Assembly (NCBI GenBank): GCA_017937135.1
Contig: JAGBEE010000041.1
Location: 1-33,075, forward strand
DNA from: Clostridia bacterium
GTDB lineage: Bacteria > Bacillota > Clostridia > Oscillospirales > CAG-272
Direction: 5' to 3'
Length of the DNA stretch: 33,075 nucleotides
Shown: positions 1 to 8,619 of the stretch, piece after piece
Layout of the letters: every line of letters begins with the position of its first letter
How positions within the stretch are numbered: the stretch's first letter is position 1
Translations under genes and position numbers: made by a program
The notes under the pieces: generated by a model
Told to the model about the DNA's origin: nothing
The model's input: only the letters and a program-made list of their open reading frames with translations
Database searches by the model: none

Positions 1-207
1 AGTGTAACAATACCGAGTAGCGTAACATCAATAGGATACAAGGCATTCTATAATTGCACCTCACTTACAAGTGTAACAATACCGAGTAGCGTAACATCAA
101 TAGGATACAAGGCATTCTATAATTGCACCTCACTTACAAGTGTAATAATACCGAGTAGCGTAACATCAATAGGAGAAGATGCATTCTCTTATTGTAATTC
201 ACTTGTA
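1..207 (+). repeat. 69-bp tandem LRR-coding repeat, first two copies identical
   Basis: Copies begin at 1, 70 and 139. Copies 1-69 and 70-138 are identical base for base. Copy 139-207 differs at the third positions of some codons and in the residues between IG and AF. 69 bases is exactly one 23-residue LRR_5 unit, so gain or loss of a copy keeps the reading frame. Confidence 0.95.
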
Positions 208-2523
208 TATAATGAATACGATAATGGATATTATTTAGGAAATGAAAGTAATCCATATTTAGTACTAGTAAAAGCAAAGGATACATCAATAACATCCTGT
301 ATTATTAATGAAAATACAAGATTTATACATTCAACTGCATTTTCTGGTTGCACCTCACTAACAAGTGTAACAATACCTAATAGCATAAAATCAATAGGAA
401 ACGATGCATTCGCTTATTGTGACTTACTTACAAGTGTAACCATACCCGATAGCGTAACAGCAATAGGAAACGATGCGTTCTACAGTTGTGATTCACTAAC
501 CAGTGTGATAATAGGAAATAGTGTAACATCAATAGGAGACTGGGCATTCTATGGTTGCGACTCACTAACAAGTATAACAATAGGTAGTGGTGTAACATCA
601 ATAGGAAAATATGCATTCGAAAATTGCACTTCACTAAAAGAAGTGCATATAAGCGATATTGCAAGCTGGTGCAATATATCATTTAGTGATGGTTCTAATC
701 CATTATATTATGCAAAGAAGCTATACATAGATAATGAACTTGTAACTAATCTTGTAATACCTGATAATGTAACATCAATAGGAGATGGTGCATTCTTTTA
801 TTGCACCTCACTAACAAGTATAACAATTGGGGATAGCATAACATCAATAGGATATAGTGCATTCTGTGATTGTACCTCACTTACAAGTCTAAACTATCTG
901 GGAACAATAGAGCAGTGGTGTAATATATCATTTAGTAATTATACTTCAAATCCATTATGTTATGCAAATAAGCTATACATAAATAATGAGCTTGTAACAA
1001 ATCTTGTAATACCAGATATAGTAACTAAGATAAATAATTATGCATTCTATGGTTGCACCTCACTTACAGATGTAACAATAGGAAATAGCGTAACATCAGT
1101 AGGATACGATGCATTTTCTGGCTGTACCTCACTTGAAAGTGTAACAATAGAAAATAGCGTAACATCAATAGTAGGCTCTGCATTCCGTGATTGCACGAAC
1201 TTAACTGAAATAAAGTTCAATGCAACAGCAATGAATGATTTCAGCTCAAGCAACTATGTATTTTCTAATGCAGGAAAAGACGGAAACGGAATAAGGGTAA
1301 TAATAGGTAAGAATGTAACAAAAATACCTGATTACTTATTTTGTCCATATTATAGTGATTCTTCATATTCACCTAAAATAACAAGCGTAGAATTCGAAGA
1401 GGGAAGTGTATGTGAAATCATAGGAAACTATGCATTCTCTGGCTGTACCTCACTTGAAAGTGTAACAATAGGAAATAGCGTAACATCAATAGGAGACTAT
1501 GCATTCTATAATTGCACTAACTTAACAGAAATAAGCTTCAAAGCAACAGCTATGAGTGATTTAAGCCAAGATAACAGAGCATTCACTAATGCAGGAAAAG
1601 ACGGAAACGGAATAAAGGTAATAATAGGTAAGAATGTAACAAAAATACCCGCTTACTTATTTTACCCTGAATATACTTTGCGTTCACCTAAAATAACAAG
1701 CGTAGTATTTGAAGAAGGAAGTGTATGCGAAAGCATAGGAAGTAGTGCATTCCGTGGTTGCACTTCACTTACAAGTGTAACAATAGGAAACAGTGTAACA
1801 TCAATAGGAAGCAATGCGTTCTATTGTTGCTCCAAGCTTGCAGCAGTATATAATTCATCCTCACTTAATATAACCATAGGCTCAACATCTAACGGATATG
1901 TAGGCTATTATGCTAAAAAAATAATATCAGGAGAATTCGAAAATATTGATGGCTATATTTTCCAAACAATAGATGGCAAAAATTGCCTTGTTAGCTATGT
2001 TGGAGAAGAAACAGAGCCAACCTTACCCGAAAGCTATAACGGTAATAATTATGAAATATATCAGAAGGCTTTCTATAACAATAATAAAATCACTAAGGTA
2101 ACAATACCTAATAGCGTAACATCAATAGGAGGTAGTGCCTTCTATAATTGCGCCTCACTAACAAGTGTAACTATACCAAATAGCGTAACATCAATAGGAT
2201 ACGATGCATTCTCTAATTGTACCTCGCTTACAAGTATAACAATACCAGATAGTGTCACATCAATAGGAGAGAGTGCATTCGAAGATTGCACCTCACTAAC
2301 AAGTGTAACAATACCGAGTAGCGTAACATCAATAGGAAGCTTTGCATTCTATGGTTGCGACTCACTAACAAGTATAACCTTTGAAAACACAACTGGTTGG
2401 TATGTAACTAAAACAGGCGCTACGAGTGGAACAAATGTAGATGTAACTAATGCTACAACAAATGCAACATATTTAACGAGTCAATATTATGATTACTATT
2501 GGTATTGCAATATAACAGAATAA
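1..2523 (+). CDS. BspA-like leucine-rich-repeat (LRR_5) surface protein, 5' end outside window
   Basis: The frame is open from the first base of the window to TAA at 2521-2523 (840 residues seen), so the gene starts upstream and its signal peptide is not visible. It is built of about 23-residue units with the pattern SVTSIGxxAFxxCTSLTSVTIP, the signature of the BspA/LRR_5 family, known for cell-surface adhesion and host contact. Longer inserts interrupt the units: a segment with SWCNISF and LYIDNELVTNLVIP occurs twice near 640-1020, and a segment with NAGKDGNG and VIIGKNVTKIP occurs twice near 1200-1800. The C-terminus (GTNVDVTNATTNATYL, then YYDYYWYC) has no LPXTG sorting signal, so the mode of surface attachment is unknown. 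A perfect palindrome ends the transcript. The family call is secure; the ligand is not inferable. Confidence 0.93.
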   Translation, partial: SVTIPSSVTSIGYKAFYNCTSLTSVTIPSSVTSIGYKAFYNCTSLTSVIIPSSVTSIGEDAFSYCNSLVYNEYDNGYYLGNESNPYLVLVKAKDTSITSCIINENTRFIHSTAFSGCTSLTSVTIPNSIKSIGNDAFAYCDLLTSVTIPDSVTAIGNDAFYSCDSLTSVIIGNSVTSIGDWAFYGCDSLTSITIGSGVTSIGKYAFENCTSLKEVHISDIASWCNISFSDGSNPLYYAKKLYIDNELVTNLVIPDNVTSIGDGAFFYCTSLTSITIGDSITSIGYSAFCDCTSLTSLNYLGTIEQWCNISFSNYTSNPLCYANKLYINNELVTNLVIPDIVTKINNYAFYGCTSLTDVTIGNSVTSVGYDAFSGCTSLESVTIENSVTSIVGSAFRDCTNLTEIKFNATAMNDFSSSNYVFSNAGKDGNGIRVIIGKNVTKIPDYLFCPYYSDSSYSPKITSVEFEEGSVCEIIGNYAFSGCTSLESVTIGNSVTSIGDYAFYNCTNLTEISFKATAMSDLSQDNRAFTNAGKDGNGIKVIIGKNVTKIPAYLFYPEYTLRSPKITSVVFEEGSVCESIGSSAFRGCTSLTSVTIGNSVTSIGSNAFYCCSKLAAVYNSSSLNITIGSTSNGYVGYYAKKIISGEFENIDGYIFQTIDGKNCLVSYVGEETEPTLPESYNGNNYEIYQKAFYNNNKITKVTIPNSVTSIGGSAFYNCASLTSVTIPNSVTSIGYDAFSNCTSLTSITIPDSVTSIGESAFEDCTSLTSVTIPSSVTSIGSFAFYGCDSLTSITFENTTGWYVTKTGATSGTNVDVTNATTNATYLTSQYYDYYWYCNITE
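1198..1800 (+). repeat. 321-bp in-frame module duplicated within the LRR gene
   Basis: The segment starting at 1198 (NLTEIKFNATAMNDFSS...) recurs at 1519 (NLTEISFKATAMSDLSQ...), an offset of 321 bases or 107 codons. The stretch around 1270-1328 is almost identical to 1591-1649. This is an older and larger-scale duplication than the 69-bp one. Confidence 0.85.
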
Positions 2524-2537
2524 TATGTATTAAATTA

Positions 2538-2569
2538 AAAAGTCAAGGCTAAGCTTAGCCTTGACTTTT
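2538..2569. terminator. Bidirectional intrinsic terminator between convergent genes
   Basis: A perfect 32-base palindrome (arms AAAAGTCAAGGCTAA and its complement, centre GC) has A-rich and T-rich ends on both strands. It lies between the LRR stop (2523) and the stop of the opposing SleB-like gene (2579), so it can serve both. Confidence 0.9.
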
Positions 2570-2578
2570 CATATTAGC

Positions 2579-3403
2579 TTAATAATAAAACGCGTGGTTG
2601 CCAATTTGCGCATAGAGTCGTCTGTTTTGGCAAACCCAGCAATGTGGAACAATGCTCGGATTTACAAAGTATAGAATACCCGTGTTAATAGAATACCCCT
2701 CAAGACAAATCTTTGCTGCAATTATGCTTTGTGCATTTGGCGCTTTATAAATCATACCATTAGCGGTTGGACTAAACTGTGTGCCATTTTTCTTATCGAA
2801 AATAACTCCATAAATTGTATTAGGAAAATAAGAGCTTCTGACACGGTTTAATATAACGTTACCAACAGCAATTTTACCCTTTAAAATTTCACCACCACTT
2901 TCAGCGTTTATAATTCTTGACAGCCAATAAACCTCATCACTACGATAGAATTTATCCCCCGATAAAATTCCACCACTACCTCTTGTAATATAGAATGAAG
3001 AGTTATAATTACTCCAGCTAATTTTTGCATCAAATGCCTTAGCCATAATAAGAACAGGGGCATACATAATACCATATCTCATATAAATTGGCGTAGGAGT
3101 GTACAAATATCGACCATTTGCCACAACATAATTTGCTCCGTCAGTTACAGTCATATATAATTTTGATGACTGAATAGTTAATGTTCTTGTAGAGTAATTA
3201 TATGTAACCTTAGCGCTTGAATCCATAGAGGTTGCAAATTTTCTCACACCAACAAAGGTAGTATTGTCCTTTATTGTTACATTACCGTTAAATTGTGAAT
3301 TGTCTATAAAAACTCCAACGCTTTGTCCTGTGGCATTGACGCTGAAGGCAAGCGCACAGGCAAGTAAGGAAAATAATAAAACAAATGATAATGCTTTCTT
3401 CAA
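2579..3403 (-). CDS. SleB-type cell wall hydrolase with copper-amine-oxidase-N-like domain (spore cortex lysis)
   Basis: Secreted protein of about 274 residues. After a signal peptide (KKALSFVLLFSLLACALAF) comes a domain of about 110 residues resembling the copper amine oxidase N-terminal stalk (DNTTFVGVRKFA; YAPVLIMAKAFDAKISW). The C-terminal Hydrolase_2/SleB domain follows, with its typical start LSRIINAESGGE carrying the presumed catalytic Glu, then GKIAVGNVILNRV and QFSPTANG. The family cleaves muramic-delta-lactam cortex peptidoglycan during germination or acts in wall turnover. Start choice: the ATG at 3424 has no Shine-Dalgarno, while TTG at 3403 has AAAGGA seven bases before it and gives a textbook signal peptide, so I prefer TTG; ATG at 3424 or 3469 remains possible. 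A forespore-like promoter upstream fits the TTG start. Confidence 0.85.
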   Translation of the reverse strand: MKKALSFVLLFSLLACALAFSVNATGQSVGVFIDNSQFNGNVTIKDNTTFVGVRKFATSMDSSAKVTYNYSTRTLTIQSSKLYMTVTDGANYVVANGRYLYTPTPIYMRYGIMYAPVLIMAKAFDAKISWSNYNSSFYITRGSGGILSGDKFYRSDEVYWLSRIINAESGGEILKGKIAVGNVILNRVRSSYFPNTIYGVIFDKKNGTQFSPTANGMIYKAPNAQSIIAAKICLEGYSINTGILYFVNPSIVPHCWVCQNRRLYAQIGNHAFYY

Positions 3404-3433
3404 AAAACCATCCTTTCTTTTCATAATTTGGTG

Positions 3434-3463
3434 AGTAATGCTCGAACATTTACAATAATATTG
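3434..3463 (-). promoter_or_regulatory. Weak candidate sigma-G-like promoter for the SleB-like gene
   Basis: On the minus strand CAATA (3459-3463), an 18-base spacer and CATTACT (3434-3440) resemble the GHATR / CATWMTA pattern of sigma-G promoters, with mismatches at the last two -10 bases. A start site near 3427 would leave almost no leader before ATG 3424 but a normal leader before TTG 3403. Confidence 0.3.
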
Positions 3464-3512
3464 TAGCATTGGAAGGAAATTAAATCAAGGAACAATATTT
3501 TCCAAGCAAAAG

Positions 3513-3539
3513 AAAAATCGCACACATGGTGCGATTTTT
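3513..3539 (-). terminator. Intrinsic terminator of the SpoVB-like gene
   Basis: Arms AAAAATCGCAC (3513-3523) and GTGCGATTTTT (3529-3539) around a 5-base loop, followed on the minus strand by a T-rich run. It lies 10 bases beyond the stop of the flippase gene. Confidence 0.8.
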
Positions 3540-3548
3540 TTGAAATAT

Positions 3549-5132
3549 TTACCTGTTTACAAGCCTTTTTGCAAGCTTTATTTCATCACTTGAAATAGCC
3601 CCGCTGATTCTTGAGAATATAAGATACAAAAGGGCAGTTAGGGCAATTTGACAAATTAAAATTCCTTTTCCAAAAACCAAATTTCCAAATAGGCTATCAA
3701 AAAGCCCACTGTCAAAAAGCAATCTTATTAAAATGGTGGATAAAATTATATTTAATAGTGGCTTTCCAACCCATTTTATAACGGGCGTGTCAATTTTAGT
3801 AATGCTTATTAAGCGCATTATACTAAAGGATGTATTAAAAAGCTCCATTATAAATATAACGACAATATATCCAGTAATTCCCATATTTGGCAGCAAAACT
3901 AATATTAGCAAAACACTAATAAATGAGTCAATAATATTTACTCTCATTGTGTAAATCTGCTCACCAAGACCCTTAAGCATTGAGTCAACAGCACCATCAA
4001 GATACATAAGAGGAATTAAGGGGGCAAGTAGCCTTATAAATTCGCCTGCCTCGTTACTCCCGTAGAGAAAAATGCCTATTTCGTGTGAAAATGAGATAAA
4101 TATCCCACTAACTCCCAAGGAAAAAATAAGCGAAAAATAAAAAACTCTTGATACAATATACTTAATTCTACTAAAATCCTTAGCCTCAAACGCAGAGGAG
4201 AGCTCAGGAACTAAAAGAGAGGAAAATGCTCCAAGCACCGAGGAGGGAAACAGTAAAACAGGAAATACCATTCCGTGTAAAACGCCGTAGGACGCAAGTG
4301 CATCCTTAGCGCCAATGCCACTTTTTTTAAGTCCCCAAGGAATTGCCAAATGCTCAATAGTTAGTAATGCGCTTCGCACATAAGCACTAATCGCCATTGG
4401 AAACGCAATTGAAAATACTGAAAATTCTTCTTGTGTCGCATCAGCTCTTCTTTCGACATTAAAAGAGAATATTCCTCTTCCCCAGTAGCATTTTCTGCCT
4501 ATATTTGACAGCTTTTTATCCACTCTATCGCCTTTTTTTGATAATAAATCAACATTTCCAACATTCTCGCTTTTTTTCTCCCTATGCCTCTTTCTGTCGA
4601 TTATGTATAAAACAAATGAAATAATACACGAAAAAAGCTCGCCTATCATTCCACCAAGCGCAATAGCCATTATTGCATATTCAACACCTGCAGGCATAAA
4701 AAGTGAAATACCAAAGGAAATTAGTGAGATTTTAACTCCTTGCTCAAAAAAGCTGATTATAATATTTTTGTAAACACGTCTTACAGCGCAAAAATAACCA
4801 TTTAATGCGCTGGATAATGAAATGGGAACAAGAGAAAGAGCCATAAGCTTAAGTGATGGGATAACTCGCTTGTCACCAAGTAAAAGCTCAGCAACACCCT
4901 TAGCGCTTGTAAACAAAATTATTGTAGCAAGCAGGGAAAAGAATAGACAGTAAAAAAATGCTTTTCTCATGATTTTACCGACACGTGAGTCACCATTTTT
5001 GTCGAGAACAGTCATATTATCATTGTAGGGCAGAGAAGCCGAAACAAGACGCACAACCGCTAAGTTAATACCCGAGGTGGCTAAGGTTATTGCAAATGAA
5101 TATACTCCCGATGTCAGTGTAAAAAGCCCCAT
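3549..5132 (-). CDS. SpoVB/MurJ-like lipid flippase (MOP superfamily)
   Basis: Polytopic membrane protein, 527 residues from the first ATG. The sequence GAEGMGLFTLTSGVYSF with the following LATSGINLAVVRLVSA is typical of SpoVB-type polysaccharide-biosynthesis proteins, which flip lipid-linked wall precursors and in Bacillus are needed for spore cortex. A charged cytoplasmic loop of about 50 residues (around 178-235, rich in K/R/E) separates the two transmembrane halves; FPMAISAYVRSAL begins the second half. The ATG used here lies inside the conserved first helix region: in-frame homologous sequence runs 40 codons further upstream to 5252 with no ATG, GTG or TTG. The gene is therefore either started from a non-standard codon (ATA at 5252) or damaged. 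The convergent SleB-like gene and the SpoVB resemblance suggest a sporulation role, which is an inference. Confidence 0.85.
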   Translation of the reverse strand: MGLFTLTSGVYSFAITLATSGINLAVVRLVSASLPYNDNMTVLDKNGDSRVGKIMRKAFFYCLFFSLLATIILFTSAKGVAELLLGDKRVIPSLKLMALSLVPISLSSALNGYFCAVRRVYKNIIISFFEQGVKISLISFGISLFMPAGVEYAIMAIALGGMIGELFSCIISFVLYIIDRKRHREKKSENVGNVDLLSKKGDRVDKKLSNIGRKCYWGRGIFSFNVERRADATQEEFSVFSIAFPMAISAYVRSALLTIEHLAIPWGLKKSGIGAKDALASYGVLHGMVFPVLLFPSSVLGAFSSLLVPELSSAFEAKDFSRIKYIVSRVFYFSLIFSLGVSGIFISFSHEIGIFLYGSNEAGEFIRLLAPLIPLMYLDGAVDSMLKGLGEQIYTMRVNIIDSFISVLLILVLLPNMGITGYIVVIFIMELFNTSFSIMRLISITKIDTPVIKWVGKPLLNIILSTILIRLLFDSGLFDSLFGNLVFGKGILICQIALTALLYLIFSRISGAISSDEIKLAKRLVNR

Positions 5133-5252
5133 TCCCTCTGCGCCAATTTTTCCAGAAATAAAAATATTAAAGCTTACCGAAATTGAACGAATTAAAATTG
5201 ACGCGCACGAGAGAATAATAGCATTAAAAAAATACCGTTGAACTCTGTTTAT
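5133..5252 (-). other. Untracked N-terminal coding extension of the flippase with ATA where ATG is expected
   Basis: Reading upstream from ATG 5132 the frame gives INRVQRYFFNAIILSC, then ASILIRSISVSFNIFISGKI, then GAEG. This matches the usual first transmembrane segment of SpoVB proteins. The first codon after an in-frame TAG (5253-5255) is ATA at 5250-5252. Five bases before it is GGTGAT, a usable Shine-Dalgarno, and a TATAAT-like box lies at 5271-5276 on the minus strand. One G-to-A change of an original ATG would explain all of this. Confidence 0.6.
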
Positions 5253-5297
5253 CTATATCACCACACAATCATTATATTGTATGTAACAAAATAAAAA

Positions 5298-5322
5298 AAC
5301 AGACTGCAAAGCGCAGTCTGTT
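5298..5322 (-). terminator. Intrinsic terminator downstream of the alpha-mannosidase
   Basis: Stem ACAGACTGC/GCAGTCTGT (5299-5307 with 5313-5321, extended by one A-T pair) and a 5-base loop. On the minus strand it is followed by a run of seven T residues. Confidence 0.8.
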
Positions 5323-5329
5323 AAAAAAA

Positions 5330-5480
5330 TTATTTTACAATTAGAGTTACTATTTCAACTAAGCCTTCCCTAGCGGGGAAGGGGGACCGCTAAGGCGGTG
5401 GATGAGGAGAGCATTTCACAACAACCTCAACGTTAAGCCAAACTAAAGCCCTTATTTTACAATTAGTGTTATTATTTCAA
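5330..5480. repeat. 29-bp direct repeats of the mannosidase 3' end flanking a palindromic REP/MITE-like insert
   Basis: Bases 5452-5480 (the last codons and stop of the mannosidase gene) recur at 5330-5358 with 27 of 29 bases the same. Between them lies an insert of about 93 bases with two hairpins: CCTTCCC/GGGAAGG at 5364-5382, loop TAGCG, and ACCGC/GCGGT at 5386-5399. Its GC-rich style (GGGGGACCGC, GGTGGATGAGG) differs from the A/T-rich surroundings and matches the kind of short interspersed repeat I know from gut Firmicutes. That family identification is from memory. Confidence 0.75.
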
Positions 5481-8400
5481 ATGGCTTTACATCAATTGTA
5501 ACGCTATTATTCTTTATGTTAAGTCTTTTAAGCTTTTTCTCGCTAAGATTACCAATATAAGCCTCATTTACATCAAAGCCGAAGCTTACTAATGCTCTTG
5601 TGTGAGAATTTTTAGCCTCATAAAGACGAATGATGGTCTCATCTGAATATTCAGCCTCTTTAATAGTCTCTATTATTACATTGTCAGAGGAAACGCTAAC
5701 CAATGAATATTCACTTGGCAAGGCTCCCGTGCCAGTAGCTTTAACAGCAGTCATTGGCAGATTCAAATCATACGCATATTTAACAGTATCACAAGAAGCA
5801 AGCGCATTTTTGTGAGGATAAATAGAGTATGTAAATTCGTGAATACCAATATCGTTTACGTGGTCTGGATAGTTATCAGGGTTCATAGCTGACTTAATAA
5901 GAGTAAGTCGCATATCAGAGCCGTGAATATCGTGTCCATACTTGCAGTTATTAAGAATACTTACGCCATAATTACCCTCAGAAAGATCTGCAAACTTATG
6001 TCCGCAAACCTCAAATTTAGCGTGGTCCCAGGAGGTATTAAAGTGGGTAGGACGCTCAGTAGTACCAAACTGAATTTCATAGCTTGCCTTATCTGCGTTT
6101 ATATCAACAGGGAAGGAAACCTTTAAAATTTGCTTTTTCTCGCGCCAATCGACCTTAGTCTCAAAATCAATTTTCGGCATATCCTCATAGAACCAAGCAA
6201 TTTGACAAATTTCACTATCAAAGTGCTTCTTTTTATACTTAATACCGGTTCTTGACCCGTCAACGATAACCTCGGCACATAACACATTCATAATAGGATA
6301 TTCCTTGTCGTTTGAAGAGCGCTGAAGCTCCCAAGCAGGATAGTTATCAGGGTAGTCCTCGAATGCAATAAGCTTATTTGCTAAACAGCCCTTCTTAATA
6401 ACCTCACGGTGATTTTTCTTATCGTAAATAGAAACGATATTGTAATTTTCATCAAACTTTACGGTAAAGTATTTTGTAAATACGCTTCTGCCCTTAACCT
6501 CGATTGAGTTTTTTGTATCTGTATTCTTTATAACCTTATAGCCCTTACCGGGAACATCCTTTACAAAAACACTCTTGCCATCAATTTGTACAACAGAGGA
6601 ATTTTTAAAGGAATGTGGGTTAAATACAACATATCCATCCTCGCACACATTTGAAGCGACGTAGTCAAATGCGTTATTTCTGTGCTTGCTTGTGAAATCT
6701 CTTATTTCTTGATAATCTCTATCGCTTCTTTCATAAACCTCAGGAATTGAAGAGCCGGGGATAATATCGTGGAATTGGTTAGTGAGAAGCGTTTCCCACA
6801 TATTGTGTAGCTCCTTTTTAGGGAATTTACTAACCTTTAATTTGTCAAGCATTACACAAAGCGCCTCTGTGTCAAGAAGCAAAAATTCACATTGTCTGTT
6901 GTTTTTCTTATTTTTAGCAATAGATGTATATGTTCCTCTATGGAATTCAAGATACAATTCGCCCTGCCAAGAGGGAAGCAATTCAGGATTTTTCTGAATT
7001 TTCTTTTCAAGATTATTCAAAAAATCACCTGCAAAGCCAATTTTCGACTGTGCAACCTCAGGCACACCTGCGCTTGTACGCTTTAATACCTCAAGCATAT
7101 GGTCGGTAGGGCCACCGCCACCATCGCCAAAGCCGAATGTAACTAAAGCTTCATTTGTAAGCGCCTTTTGCTGATACCTGTTCCAGCTACCATCAATGAA
7201 TGAAAAATCAGTTGGAGGACAGTAGGAACAGCCTCTTTCGGGCACGCGTCCCTTCTTTTCCTCTTGCGCCGTCATAAAATATGTATTGATGCACTCACCA
7301 TCAATGCCCTTCCAGCTAAATATGTCATAAGGCATTGTGTTAGTATCGTTCCAGCTAATTTTCGAGGTAACAAACCAGTCAACCTCGCTCTTTTTAAGAA
7401 TTTGTGGAAGAGCAGCAGCGTAGCCAAAAACGTCAGGTAACCACAAAACCCTGCTTTCCACACCAAACTCATCACGGAAGAAGTTTTTGCCGTATTGAAC
7501 CTGTCTTACCAAGCTTTCACCACTTGAAAGGTTGCAGTCAGCCTCAACCCACATAGCGCCCTCAACCTCCCATCTTCCAGCCTTAATCATAGCCTTGATT
7601 TGCTCGTAAAGCTCGGGGGACTCCTCCTTAACCATCTTGTAAAGAACAGCCTGTGAGGACATAAACTTATATTCTGGGTATCTCTTCATAAGCTCAATAA
7701 CAGTAGAGAAGGAGCGTTGTACCTTTTCTCTTGTTTGCTCTAAGGACCAAAGCCAAGCTACGTCAATATGTGTGTGACCGATACAAATTGACTTTACATC
7801 TTGACTTTTACAGTACTTGCCATAAAATTCCTTTTGTAAAAGCTCATTTGCCAAGGAAACAGATGAATAAAATTTATCGCTTGGCATCCTTAGCATATAA
7901 ATTTCTTTTGCAGCCTTTTCCAAAATAGCCACTGTATTTTGATATGAATAAGAATTTTCATCTAAAAAATCAACAAGCTGAAATGGCACAGCCATATCGT
8001 AATAAAGCTTTTTAACAGCTTGATTTTCAACCACCATATTAACGTCAAGACGCAAATTTTGTCTCCAATACTCCATACCAGAATAAGCATAGAGAATAAC
8101 GTCATAGCTTTCCTTGCCACTAACATAAAAATAAGTATGGTTGGTATCAAGACCCTGCTTTATTTTGCCATCAACATATACAATAAATTGAGGGTTAGTT
8201 GCATCCCAACCACCAAGACCGGTATCAACGGTAACCTTTATGTCCTTTCCTAACATATCATTAGGAACATTTAAGGAAAAATGGAACCAAACGTGCTTAT
8301 CGCGCTCGTATCCCCAATTCATTCCCTTTAAAAATGGCTCAAAATCGCTTGTATCAGGTAAAGACGAGCCAACCTTGTAATCGCAATTTTTATATGTGAT

Positions 8401-8493
8401 ATTTTCAACAGGAACAGATTTTTCAACTATAAATTTGCTAAGCTCATTTAATACAACTCGCAAATTACGTACAGATTCATTTAAAGGCTTCAT
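5452..8493 (-). CDS. Alpha-mannosidase, glycoside hydrolase family 38
   Basis: 1013-residue enzyme with no signal peptide, so probably cytoplasmic; it removes alpha-linked mannose from oligosaccharides. An N-terminal beta domain (about 35-155) precedes the catalytic (beta/alpha)7 domain with the GH38 zinc motif IGHTHIDVAWLW (about 238-249), then WVEADCNLSSGESLVRQ, and the nucleophile Asp in WLPDVFGYAAALPQIL (about 354). A mid domain with LLTNQFHDIIPGSSI (zinc/active-site His-Asp pair) and long C-terminal beta domains follow, as expected for a full-length bacterial GH38 of about 1000 residues. Start: ATG 8493 is preceded by AAGGAG at 6 bases; the upstream TTG at 8511 lacks this. The gene stands alone between its own promoter and terminator, and ends in a duplicated segment (see the 5330-5480 repeat). 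Confidence 0.95.
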   Translation of the reverse strand: MKPLNESVRNLRVVLNELSKFIVEKSVPVENITYKNCDYKVGSSLPDTSDFEPFLKGMNWGYERDKHVWFHFSLNVPNDMLGKDIKVTVDTGLGGWDATNPQFIVYVDGKIKQGLDTNHTYFYVSGKESYDVILYAYSGMEYWRQNLRLDVNMVVENQAVKKLYYDMAVPFQLVDFLDENSYSYQNTVAILEKAAKEIYMLRMPSDKFYSSVSLANELLQKEFYGKYCKSQDVKSICIGHTHIDVAWLWSLEQTREKVQRSFSTVIELMKRYPEYKFMSSQAVLYKMVKEESPELYEQIKAMIKAGRWEVEGAMWVEADCNLSSGESLVRQVQYGKNFFRDEFGVESRVLWLPDVFGYAAALPQILKKSEVDWFVTSKISWNDTNTMPYDIFSWKGIDGECINTYFMTAQEEKKGRVPERGCSYCPPTDFSFIDGSWNRYQQKALTNEALVTFGFGDGGGGPTDHMLEVLKRTSAGVPEVAQSKIGFAGDFLNNLEKKIQKNPELLPSWQGELYLEFHRGTYTSIAKNKKNNRQCEFLLLDTEALCVMLDKLKVSKFPKKELHNMWETLLTNQFHDIIPGSSIPEVYERSDRDYQEIRDFTSKHRNNAFDYVASNVCEDGYVVFNPHSFKNSSVVQIDGKSVFVKDVPGKGYKVIKNTDTKNSIEVKGRSVFTKYFTVKFDENYNIVSIYDKKNHREVIKKGCLANKLIAFEDYPDNYPAWELQRSSNDKEYPIMNVLCAEVIVDGSRTGIKYKKKHFDSEICQIAWFYEDMPKIDFETKVDWREKKQILKVSFPVDINADKASYEIQFGTTERPTHFNTSWDHAKFEVCGHKFADLSEGNYGVSILNNCKYGHDIHGSDMRLTLIKSAMNPDNYPDHVNDIGIHEFTYSIYPHKNALASCDTVKYAYDLNLPMTAVKATGTGALPSEYSLVSVSSDNVIIETIKEAEYSDETIIRLYEAKNSHTRALVSFGFDVNEAYIGNLSEKKLKRLNIKNNSVTIDVKPFEIITLIVK

Positions 8494-8524
8494 AAAAAAC
8501 TCCTTTTGCAAAAATTACACGTAA

Positions 8525-8553
8525 ATTATACCATACATACCATTAAAAAGCAA
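8525..8553 (-). promoter_or_regulatory. Sigma-A-type promoter of the alpha-mannosidase
   Basis: On the minus strand: -35 TTGCTT (8548-8553), 17-base spacer, perfect -10 TATAAT (8525-8530), about 30 bases before the start codon. No clear operator or catabolite (cre) site was identified. Confidence 0.75.
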
Positions 8554-8560
8554 TAAATAT

Positions 8561-8589
8561 TTGATTTTTTGTCGGTTGTGTGCTATGAT
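8561..8589 (+). promoter_or_regulatory. Sigma-A-type promoter of the tcdA-like gene
   Basis: -35 TTGATT (8561-8566), 17-base spacer, -10 TATGAT (8584-8589). It is divergent from the mannosidase promoter, with only 7 bases between the two -35 boxes. Confidence 0.7.
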
Positions 8590-8619
8590 ATCTATATGAA
8601 ACTAAAAGGGAGGGATATT

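Noticed and set aside
1-207. Short regularly spaced repeats at the window start as a possible CRISPR array
   Set aside because: The 69-bp repeats are contiguous, lack unique spacers and are in frame with an LRR_5 protein.
5253-5255. TAG before the flippase frame as a recoded sense codon
   Set aside because: TAG is used as an ordinary stop at the end of queT (28933-28935), and the homologous sequence begins only after this TAG, so recoding is not needed.
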